DNA from: Sphingobacteriales bacterium
GTDB taxonomy: Bacteria; Bacteroidota; Bacteroidia; Chitinophagales; Chitinophagaceae
Reading direction: 5' to 3'
Assembly (NCBI GenBank): GCA_024640385.1
Contig: JAHEFC010000308.1
Coordinates: forward strand, 1-5,245
Length of the DNA: 5,245 bases
Positions 1 to 5,245 of this stretch are shown one piece after another; position 1 is the first letter of the stretch; each line of letters opens with the position of its first letter. The notes under the pieces are model-generated. The model ran no database searches. It was not told where the DNA came from and worked only from the letters and a program-made list of their open reading frames with translations. The translations under genes and the position numbers were made by a program.

Positions 1-777
1 AGTGAACGCTATACATGTTTTAGTGAAATCGTCACCAGCGGCAGCTGTTACCGCTGCATTGTTGACCGTGACGGTGATCTCATCTGTATCAAAGCAACCT
101 GTGCTGGTATTTGTCTTGGTTACCGTATATGTTGTTGTTTGAGACGGGTTTGCTGTGGGATCGCTTACTGAAGCGTTTGACAAGCCAGTTGTTGGTAACC
201 AGGCATAGGTGAATCCTGTTGTGGAAGCTTCGCCGATCTGCTTTCCACTTGGATTGGTTGTACAGGTTTTAGTGAAATCATCACCGGCGGCAGCGGTTAC
301 CGGTGCATTGTTGACCGTTACAGTGATCTCATCTGTATCAAAGCATCCGCTGCTGGTGTTGGTTTTAGTGACCGTATAGGTAGTAGTTACCGTTGGGTTG
401 GCAGTCGGATTACTTACTGTTGCATCGGAGATGTCTGTTGCGGGAGACCATGAATAGGTGAATCCCTGAGCAGAAGCTTCGCCGATCTGTTTACCACTAG
501 TAAATGCGGTACATGTTTTGGTGAAATCTTCACCAGCTGCTGCTGTTACCGGGGCATTGTTGACCGTGACCGTGACCTGGTCAGTGGCTTTACAGCCGGT
601 GGTGGTATTGGTTTTTGTAACAGTATAGGTAGTAGTAACGGATGGGTTGGCAGTCGGGTTACTTATTGAAGCATTGGAGAGCCCTGTTGCAGGCGACCAT
701 GAATAGGTATAACCTGTTGCAGAAGTTTCGCCGATCTGTTTACCGCCAACATTATCAGCACAAGTGATAGTGAAGTC
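1..777 (-). repeat. Tandem 249-bp (83-aa) PKD/Ig-like repeat array
   Basis: Taking the Asp of the (G/D/E)DFT(K/I)TC motif as the start of each unit, units begin at Asp254, Asp337, Asp420 and Asp503. They therefore span 777-529, 528-280 and 279-31, with a fourth begun at 30-1 and cut by the window edge. The spacing is exactly 83 residues each time. Comparing residues by eye, the second and third units differ at 17 of 83 positions (about 80% identity); the first unit is more divergent, for example KATDQVTV in place of FDTDEITV. Each complete unit has two cysteines 56 residues apart (259/315, 342/398, 425/481), which could form a disulfide in an exported domain. The array probably forms a rigid stalk of beta-sandwich domains. 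The number of further units to the left is unknown. Confidence 0.9.
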
Positions 778-1536
778 TCCACCTGCATTAACTGTAAAGG
801 TTCCGGGTGGGGTAAGGTTAATTGTTCGGGTGATCACACAAGGCGTAGTATTTGCATCTTTTATGGTGAAAGTATGTGAGCCTATTGACAAGCCTGTAAA
901 TTGGTAGGTGCCGCCGGCAGCAACATTATATTCAGTGCCACCGTCAACAGATACTTTATATGGAGGCTTACCAGCATAGGGTGATAACAACACAGTAGCT
1001 GTTTGTATGCCATTAGCTGAACAGTTTGCTGCCTGCTGAACCACATCAGCATTTAAACCTGCTTCAACCCTTATACTAGGCTGGGTACCGCATTTGGGAG
1101 AGATAGTTCCCGGATTACTTTTAAGGAAGTTACAATCTTCCTTGTTATTTGAAGTGGTCCATGCGAGAAAAAGATCTTTTAGAACAAGTGTCTCGCCTGG
1201 TGCAAGTGTAATATTGACGTCAGAAATAAGTGTTGAAATTTTTGATTTGGGTATGGGGCCTGCACAAGCCACTATTGGTTCCTCGGTTACAACACCTAAT
1301 GCTGATGTTCTGACAAGTGTTCCCCATAGGGCAAATGCCGTTCTTTCTGAACCTGTTTTATTGTTGATCGAAAGGTTCAGATTAAAGGTTCCGGACGGGA
1401 CGCATACGCTTCCAACAGGCAAAGAGGCTCCTACAAGTTCAAGGTCCTTGGAAGTGCATGAGCTGGCTGCCGGGAGTGTTTGGGCCTTACCTGCAATAGA
1501 TGCTGATAAAAGGCAGAAGAAGAAAAATAACTTCAT
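1..1536 (-). CDS. Secreted SprB/PKD-like repeat protein, N-terminal part (C-terminus off the left edge)
   Basis: Minus-strand frame open from ATG at 1536 to the left edge: 512 residues, no stop. Residues 1-18 form a signal peptide (MKLFFFFCLLSASIAGKA, likely cut before Q19), so the protein is exported. Residues about 20-165 are an unrecognised domain with cysteines at 27, 45, 91, 135 and 149. Residues about 165-246 resemble a SprB-type repeat (C172 to C233, with PPYKVSVDGG, then GLSIGSHTFTIKDANTTPC). From residue 254 come 83-residue PKD/Ig-like repeats with YSWSPATGLS, NPTANPSVTTTYTVT and TDEITVTVNNAPVTA. Such proteins in Bacteroidota are usually cell-surface adhesins or gliding-associated proteins exported by the type IX system, with a C-terminal sorting domain; that part is outside the window, so T9SS export is inference. 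Start choice: ATG 1536 begins the signal peptide and has AAAGG five bases upstream. An in-frame ATG at 1611 would add 25 residues before it. The next gene upstream on this strand is about 440 bp away, so the gene is probably transcribed independently. Confidence 0.85.
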   Translation of the reverse strand, partial: MKLFFFFCLLSASIAGKAQTLPAASSCTSKDLELVGASLPVGSVCVPSGTFNLNLSINNKTGSERTAFALWGTLVRTSALGVVTEEPIVACAGPIPKSKISTLISDVNITLAPGETLVLKDLFLAWTTSNNKEDCNFLKSNPGTISPKCGTQPSIRVEAGLNADVVQQAANCSANGIQTATVLLSPYAGKPPYKVSVDGGTEYNVAAGGTYQFTGLSIGSHTFTIKDANTTPCVITRTINLTPPGTFTVNAGGDFTITCADNVGGKQIGETSATGYTYSWSPATGLSNASISNPTANPSVTTTYTVTKTNTTTGCKATDQVTVTVNNAPVTAAAGEDFTKTCTAFTSGKQIGEASAQGFTYSWSPATDISDATVSNPTANPTVTTTYTVTKTNTSSGCFDTDEITVTVNNAPVTAAAGDDFTKTCTTNPSGKQIGEASTTGFTYAWLPTTGLSNASVSDPTANPSQTTTYTVTKTNTSTGCFDTDEITVTVNNAAVTAAAGDDFTKTCIAFT

Positions 1537-1541
1537 TGTTG

Positions 1542-1546
1542 CCTTT
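1542..1546 (-). promoter_or_regulatory. Possible weak ribosome binding site supporting the start at 1536
   Basis: The minus strand reads AAAGG, then five bases, then ATG at 1536. This is only a partial Shine-Dalgarno match, and Bacteroidota often do without one. It does favour the 1536 start over the alternative in-frame ATG at 1611, which has no purine-rich sequence in front of it and would place 25 polar residues before the signal peptide. Confidence 0.35.
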
Positions 1547-1863
1547 GAAGGACTGCCTGTTGCATTGAACAGGTGAGCAATTCTTACTGGTGAGAAAATT
1601 GTTGTAGACATAAGTGTGTAGATATAAGGTTGAATGGTTTCTTTCTTATGTCTTCTTGTGGTCAATTGTACGTCGAAATGCAATTACAGCTTTTCAGGCA
1701 GTAGACTTGCTATCGCTGTTCAAGTGGTGGTAAGCTGGCTTTACAGGGGAATCCCCCATTTAAGGAAGGCAGGATCAGGTGGTTAAGTTTCGAGGAGAAT
1801 TGGTATTTACAGGTTGCAGCAGTATTTCAAAGGCTAAAAGTAGCGGGTGTTTCAGTAAAATAC

Positions 1864-1880
1864 AAGATGACCCTCATCTT
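1864..1880. terminator. Candidate hairpin terminator downstream of the dehydrogenase gene
   Basis: AAGATGA and TCATCTT form a perfect 7-bp stem around a CCC loop (GGG on the minus strand). It lies about 100 bases past the stop of the dehydrogenase gene. On the minus strand it is followed only by GTATTTTA, a weak U-tract. On the plus strand a run of seven T begins about eight bases after the stem. The stem is A/T-rich with a tight loop, so termination strength is doubtful, but position and symmetry fit the end of the dehydrogenase transcript. Confidence 0.4.
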
Positions 1881-1980
1881 TAATTTGCTTTTTTTCATTT
1901 TCTGCAAAACTGATTTGCTGTTAACCTTTTTTATATAGTATTTATATGGTATGCGTTGCCCTTCCCAGGTGAAATGTCAG

Positions 1981-4857
1981 TTATATCGCCTCATCGGCCA
2001 GGTAAAGGATGGATTCATAATTCTGTTTGACTGCTTCTGACATGGCCATTTCACAGGTTTTTGTAGAAGAATAGTAGCCGTCGAATTTATTCCGGGCTAC
2101 TTCATTGGCTTCATGATTTGTAGCAGAAACGGTGAGCTCCGGAAACAGGAAGCCGCGATCTCCTGCCATGCCGCAACAGCCTGCATGAACGGGCACGGTG
2201 ACTTCCTGGGCGAAATGGCGGGCCAGTGTAAGGAATTTATCTTCCGTTTTCATTTTCTGCAAGGAACATACCGGGTGAAGTACAATGCTTTTCTGCATTT
2301 TATTTATGCTTACCCTTGGGATCACCATATCGTGCAAAAATTCAACTGCATCCAGGATCTTCAGTTGATCATAACGCTGCCTTGATTTTTCGTCAAGGAT
2401 GGGCCGGATATGATGAAGGGTGTATGCGCATGAGCTAACGTCAATGACTACGGATAGTTTTCCTTCCCTGCTGCTGGTCCAAAGCTGATCCACGATCTTG
2501 TTCGCCGTATAGCTGTAGGCATCGTTGAAACCTTTGGAGGCATAGATCTGGCTGCAGCAAGAACCTGATGCATCTTTCATTACAGATACCGGGATCCCTG
2601 ACTTCCGGCATACGCTAATAAAAGTTTCCATCAGATTTTTCGTTTTTCCCTCATAAGATCCCAGTGTTCTGCTGATGCAGGATGGGAAATAAACGATCCC
2701 CTCACTTCCTACCTCCAAGGTCCCTACCTCCAAGGTCCTTACCTTGGAGGTAGGGACCTTGGAGGTAGGAAGTGAGCCTAGAACAGAAAGATCCGGCGGG
2801 TAGTTAAGCTGATCCGACCAGAGCGGCATCTCGGGAATGAACCGCCTCAGTAGTTTGGTCAGCCCCTTCATCGTATGCTTCCCGAACATATTATTGAATG
2901 TGACACCTGTTTTTAAAGCCGCTCTTACCAGCCATTCTGTTGTTTTGAAATGTTTCGAAACATACAGTGCGGTCTTATTGGCCAAAGGTGAATGGTTTTC
3001 ACGCCGCAATCTCTTGACCAGGTCGCCGGTATTGATATCAACAGGGCAAGCCGTGGCACAAAGCCCATCTACAGCGCAGGTATCCAACACATCGTACTGG
3101 TATTCTTTCAGTAAATGTTCATAGTCAGTTTTATTGCCGGCCAGTTCCATACTTTTCAGCACCCGGCGGATCACTATTCGCCTGCGTGGTGTAGTAGTAA
3201 TGTCGCGGCTCGGGCATTTGTGTTCGCAGTATCCGCATTCAATGCAACGATCCACCTCTTCTTCAACTGCCGGTAATTCTTTGAGGTTTTTGATGTGGGC
3301 ATTCACATCATCATTTACAATAACTCCGGGATTCAACAAGCCTTCCGGATCTACAGCCATTTTGATCTTTCTGATGATCTCATAAGCTTCGCCACCCCAT
3401 TCGGTTTCGACAAATGGGGCCATATTACGGCCCGTGCCATGCTCTGCTTTTAATGCTCCGTCATATTTTTTAACCACCATGGTCACCACTTCACGCATGA
3501 ATTTGTCGTACCGGTTCACTTCTTCTTCCGTATTCAGCGACTGGGTCACCACAAAATGTATGTTGCCATCTTTGGCATGGCCAAAAATGATCGCATTGTG
3601 GTAGCCGTATTTTTTAAACAGTTCCTGCAATTCAAGAATGGCGGCCCCGAGTTGTTCAACAGGGAAGGCAACATCTTCCAAAATCACAGTTGTTCCGCTG
3701 GCTCTCACTGCACCCACCGCCGGGAACAATCCTTTTCGAACTTTCCAGAGAAAATCCTGCTCCTTCGGGTCTGTGGTAAAAACAGGGGCATTGATCAGTG
3801 CGATCTCGGAAGAAGAAGAAATAAAATTATTGACTCTTTCTTCAAGTTTCGGCAAGCTGTCTTCCTGGAATTCTATCAAAAGCGCTGCTGCTGTTTCCGG
3901 CAGTGTTTTGACCACTTCCGGCATACCTGCCAGGTTTTCTACGGCATGCAGTGATGCCCTGTCCATCAGTTCAACCATCATGGCACCCGCATTGGTCAGC
4001 GGCACAATAGCCTGGCAGGCATCGAATATGGTTGGGAAATATAAAAGTGCAGTGGACTTGAAAGGATAATCTGGTACCGTTTCCAATACCGCTTCTGATA
4101 TAAATGCCAGGGTGCCCTCAGCGCCAATCAGGAGATGTGCCAGGATATCCAGCGGATGTTCGTGATCAATGAAGGCATTGAGTGAATAGCCTACTGTATT
4201 CTTAGTAAGATATTTTTGCCTGATCCTGTTGAATAACTGTTCATTGAAATGGATCTCTTTACGTATCTCCTGCAGGTTCCAGAACAATTCGCTGCACTCC
4301 GTTTCAAACCTGGTATAGTCAGCTGCATCTTCCGTGTTGAAGACCACACCGTCCGGGAGTATGAACCGGATATATTTAGTAGTATGATAAGAGTTCATGC
4401 TCACTCCGCAACACATGCCGCTGGCATTATTGGAGAGAATGCCACCTATCATCGCTGCACTGATGCTTGATGGATCCGGCCCGATCTTCCTCCCGTGTTT
4501 TTTTAAATACGCGTTGACCATGGCTCCCGTTATACCGGGCTGCACCCTCACCGCCAGGCCATCTTCCTCTATCCTGATCTTATTCCAATATTGACTGAGA
4601 TCGACCAGTATGCCGTCTGTAATAGACTGTCCTGAGAGACTTGTGCCTCCTGTTCTGAATACCAGCGGGATCTTATGCAGATGAGAAAAGTTGAACAGGC
4701 CAATGATCTCGTCTTCACTTACAGGCTGTACCACCGCTTTCGGAAGCAGATAATAAAATCCCGCATCGGAAGCAAAGGATACAAGGTCTATGAACCTGTT
4801 CCTGATCCGTTCCTTAGGGATGATCCTTGTTAATTCTTCTTTTAATGCCGTATCCAT
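1981..4857 (-). CDS. FAD/4Fe-4S D-2-hydroxyacid dehydrogenase (D-lactate dehydrogenase Dld-II / YdiJ type)
   Basis: A complete 958-residue protein, within the usual 930-1020 range of one-chain FAD plus Fe-S D-2-hydroxyacid dehydrogenases. Residues about 38-260 form the PCMH-type FAD domain (RTGGTSLSGQ 68-77, GPDPSS 126-131, GGILSNNASG 138-147, GAEGTL 245-250). Residues about 263-513 form the FAD-oxidase C domain (GHAKDGNIH 426-434, EHGTGR 472-477, DPEGLLNPG 503-511), holding the conserved histidines of the active site. Next is a ferredoxin-like module: C538xxC541xxC544xxxC548P, then C594xxD597xxC600xxxC604P. Two CCG domains follow, as in GlpC and heterodisulfide reductase B: C727, C767-C768, C810, then C864, C894-C895-G, C935. 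The family oxidises D-lactate, D-2-hydroxyglutarate or glycolate and passes electrons to the respiratory chain; the substrate cannot be settled from sequence. No signal peptide or membrane helix is visible, so it is probably cytoplasmic or peripheral to the inner membrane. ATG 4857 is the first start codon after an in-frame TAA at 4893-4891. Residues 695-719 come from an inserted palindrome (separate entry). Confidence 0.93.
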   Translation of the reverse strand: MDTALKEELTRIIPKERIRNRFIDLVSFASDAGFYYLLPKAVVQPVSEDEIIGLFNFSHLHKIPLVFRTGGTSLSGQSITDGILVDLSQYWNKIRIEEDGLAVRVQPGITGAMVNAYLKKHGRKIGPDPSSISAAMIGGILSNNASGMCCGVSMNSYHTTKYIRFILPDGVVFNTEDAADYTRFETECSELFWNLQEIRKEIHFNEQLFNRIRQKYLTKNTVGYSLNAFIDHEHPLDILAHLLIGAEGTLAFISEAVLETVPDYPFKSTALLYFPTIFDACQAIVPLTNAGAMMVELMDRASLHAVENLAGMPEVVKTLPETAAALLIEFQEDSLPKLEERVNNFISSSSEIALINAPVFTTDPKEQDFLWKVRKGLFPAVGAVRASGTTVILEDVAFPVEQLGAAILELQELFKKYGYHNAIIFGHAKDGNIHFVVTQSLNTEEEVNRYDKFMREVVTMVVKKYDGALKAEHGTGRNMAPFVETEWGGEAYEIIRKIKMAVDPEGLLNPGVIVNDDVNAHIKNLKELPAVEEEVDRCIECGYCEHKCPSRDITTTPRRRIVIRRVLKSMELAGNKTDYEHLLKEYQYDVLDTCAVDGLCATACPVDINTGDLVKRLRRENHSPLANKTALYVSKHFKTTEWLVRAALKTGVTFNNMFGKHTMKGLTKLLRRFIPEMPLWSDQLNYPPDLSVLGSLPTSKVPTSKVRTLEVGTLEVGSEGIVYFPSCISRTLGSYEGKTKNLMETFISVCRKSGIPVSVMKDASGSCCSQIYASKGFNDAYSYTANKIVDQLWTSSREGKLSVVIDVSSCAYTLHHIRPILDEKSRQRYDQLKILDAVEFLHDMVIPRVSINKMQKSIVLHPVCSLQKMKTEDKFLTLARHFAQEVTVPVHAGCCGMAGDRGFLFPELTVSATNHEANEVARNKFDGYYSSTKTCEMAMSEAVKQNYESILYLADEAI
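2701..2776. repeat. Perfect 36-bp inverted repeat, an in-frame palindromic insertion in the dehydrogenase gene
   Basis: Positions 2701-2736 and 2741-2776 are perfect reverse complements separated by CCTT at 2737-2740. Each arm holds two direct copies of the 14-mer CCTACCTCCAAGGT, one base apart (2708-2721 and 2723-2736, mirrored at 2741-2754 and 2756-2769), plus an outer CTCACTT/AAGTGAG. The element is translated as residues 695-719 of the dehydrogenase, giving PTSKV twice, R, then TLEVG twice. This lies in the linker between the ferredoxin module and the first CCG domain, whose YFPSC motif begins only a few residues later. On each strand only one of the three frames is free of stops, and the gene uses it. 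Flanks end and begin with CC, so 76 bp plus a 2-bp duplication equals 78 bp, exactly 26 codons. No transposase is present. It behaves like the in-frame Rickettsia palindromic elements, but the sequence is different and the element class is unknown to me. The transcript should form a very stable hairpin. Confidence 0.93.
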
Positions 4858-4974
4858 TGAATGGCTAAGTTCTGCAACAATGTTGACATTTTACCTGAAC
4901 CGGTTCAACAGGGCCAAAATTTTTCAAATTGAATTTTTATCTTAAGTCCCGATTAGTTAATCACATTGATTCAT
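4858..4974. promoter_or_regulatory. Divergent promoter region between the dehydrogenase and the plus-strand exported protein
   Basis: The two genes start 117 bp apart and point away from each other, so both promoters must lie here or overlap the gene starts. The region is A/T-rich (around 4917-4943). Partial matches to the Bacteroidota -7 box TAnnTTTG exist on the minus strand (TCAATTTG and AAATTTTG, about 4918-4935) and on the plus strand (TATCTTAA near 4938), but none has a TTG at the expected distance, so I do not assign a promoter. Neither start codon is preceded by a clear Shine-Dalgarno sequence. Confidence 0.55.
4896..4907. promoter_or_regulatory. 12-bp perfect palindrome, candidate operator
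   Basis: TGAACCGGTTCA is a perfect 12-bp palindrome, 38 bp upstream of the dehydrogenase start and 67 bp upstream of the divergent start. Symmetric sites in divergent regions are typical of dimeric repressors, and related D-lactate operons in other bacteria are often controlled by GntR- or LysR-type regulators. No regulator gene is visible in the window, and the palindrome is short enough to occur by chance. Confidence 0.35.
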
Positions 4975-5245
4975 ATGATAAAACGTCTTTCCGTAAAGCA
5001 TCTTGTTTTCTTTTTACTGATCATTTGTATTTCTGGTTTTTCGATGTGTACGGGTGTGCAGCCGGACAAGTACGCGAGATTTATTGATACCAGCACCGTG
5101 GTGTATGGTCCCTATAAAGTAGTGAAACTACCGGTCACCAGGGGAGTGCGGATTTTGAATCCGATTCAGATCTCAGCAGGCCCCGGTGGTTTTATGTATG
5201 CAGCTAACCAATCGGGGGAAGTCTATATATTGAAAGATTCTGATG
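4975..5245 (+). CDS. Exported protein, N-terminal part; possible sorbosone-dehydrogenase-like beta-propeller
   Basis: An open frame runs from ATG 4975 to the right edge, giving 90 residues. ATG 4975 is the first start codon after an in-frame TAG at 4954-4956. The N-terminus is basic (MIKRLSVKH) followed by a hydrophobic stretch at residues 9-22 and Cys25, so it is an exported or membrane-anchored protein. Cys25 could be a lipidation site, but FSMC is a poor lipobox because Met rather than Gly, Ala or Ser precedes the cysteine. The visible mature part includes VRILNPIQISAGPGGFMYAA and then NQSGEVYILKDSD. This resembles the first blade of glucose/sorbosone dehydrogenase-like beta-propellers, often linked to cytochrome c domains in Bacteroidota, in which a DxDGDG-type motif commonly follows. 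That assignment is made from memory of the family on a short fragment and is uncertain; existence of the gene is much more secure. It is divergent from the dehydrogenase and may share its regulation. Confidence 0.75.
   Translation, partial: MIKRLSVKHLVFFLLIICISGFSMCTGVQPDKYARFIDTSTVVYGPYKVVKLPVTRGVRILNPIQISAGPGGFMYAANQSGEVYILKDSD

Larger units (their letters stand above)
1537..1980. other. Intergenic spacer without a recognisable gene
   Basis: This spacer of about 440 bp lies between the stop of the FAD/Fe-S dehydrogenase and the start of the secreted repeat protein, both on the minus strand. I found no convincing coding frame, tRNA or riboswitch in it. The repeat-protein frame stays open upstream to a TAA at 1686-1684, which allows the alternative ATG at 1611. 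The promoter for the repeat protein should lie here, but I could not find a clear Bacteroidota promoter (TTG, about 19 bases, TAnnTTTG). A short hairpin at 1864-1880 is listed separately. Confidence 0.6.

Noticed and set aside
1556..1573. Small hairpin CCTGTT-n6-AACAGG just upstream of the repeat-protein start
   Set aside because: A 6-bp stem is expected by chance in a spacer of this length, and nothing else suggests a riboswitch or attenuator.
1094..1576. Plus-strand open frame of 160 residues
   Set aside because: It is antisense to the signal peptide and N-terminal domain of the secreted repeat protein, whose minus-strand frame has a signal peptide and recognisable repeats. The plus-strand translation shows no domain-like features.
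1534..1611. Alternative upstream ATG at 1611 for the secreted repeat protein, adding 25 residues
   Set aside because: The frame is open, but the extension would put polar residues (MSTTIFSPVRIAHLF...) before a textbook signal peptide beginning at 1536. The 1536 start also has AAAGG at a reasonable distance.
1744..1755. Near-palindrome GGGGAATCCCC in the spacer
   Set aside because: The loop is at most three bases on a 4-bp stem, and no T-run follows on either strand, so it is unlikely to be a terminator. It does not pair with any other repeat in the window.
2701..2776. Reading the palindrome as an intrinsic terminator or as a CRISPR-like array
   Set aside because: It lies within an uninterrupted reading frame whose downstream part (CCG domains) is intact, and no T-run follows it. 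There are no unique spacers between the 14-mers, only one base or the 4-nt centre.
3817..3829. Short GAA microsatellite giving a serine run (SSSS) in the dehydrogenase
   Set aside because: The run is only about four codons, in a likely surface loop, and is ordinary for such proteins.
2113..4594. Several plus-strand open frames of 65-143 residues inside the dehydrogenase gene
   Set aside because: All are antisense to a complete, motif-rich 958-residue protein and overlap its conserved FAD, Fe-S and CCG motifs. None shows independent evidence of coding.

Overview
The window looks like chromosomal DNA from a member of the Bacteroidota, most likely Chitinophagales/Chitinophagaceae. This is inferred from a secreted protein built of SprB-like and PKD/Ig-like repeats of the kind carried by type IX secretion/gliding-associated adhesins, a Bacteroidota-style signal peptide ending in KAQ, weak or absent Shine-Dalgarno sequences, and moderate G+C. 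No RNA genes, CRISPR array, transposase or integrase were seen.

Layout. (1) Positions 1-1536, minus strand: the N-terminal 512 residues of a secreted repeat protein whose C-terminus lies beyond the left edge. It has a signal peptide, an unrecognised cysteine-containing N-terminal domain, one SprB-like domain, then an array of PKD/Ig-like repeats of exactly 83 aa (249 bp): three complete and a fourth cut by the edge. (2) Positions 1537-1980: non-coding spacer of about 440 bp with a small hairpin that may be a terminator. (3) Positions 1981-4857, minus strand: a complete 958-aa FAD plus Fe-S oxidoreductase (GlcD-type flavin module, ferredoxin-like module, two CCG modules), a D-2-hydroxyacid dehydrogenase of the Dld-II/YdiJ type. 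(4) Positions 4858-4974: a divergent intergenic region of 117 bp with a perfect 12-bp palindrome. (5) Positions 4975-5245, plus strand: the first 90 codons of an exported protein, possibly a beta-propeller of the sorbosone-dehydrogenase kind.

The most unusual item lies inside the dehydrogenase gene. At 2701-2776 there is a perfect inverted repeat of 36-bp arms around a 4-nt centre, each arm containing two copies of a 14-bp word. It is translated in frame as a 25-residue repetitive peptide (PTSKV PTSKV R TLEVG TLEVG) in the linker between the Fe-S module and the first CCG domain. It looks like a small palindromic element inserted into a working gene, comparable in behaviour to the Rickettsia palindromic elements but with an unrelated sequence. 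Removing 78 bp (the palindrome plus a 2-bp CC) restores a smooth VLG-IVYFPSC junction.

The dehydrogenase probably oxidises a D-2-hydroxyacid (D-lactate or D-2-hydroxyglutarate are candidates) and passes electrons through its Fe-S centres to the respiratory chain. The secreted repeat protein shows no functional link to it and is separated by a long spacer. The divergent plus-strand gene may share control through the intergenic region.
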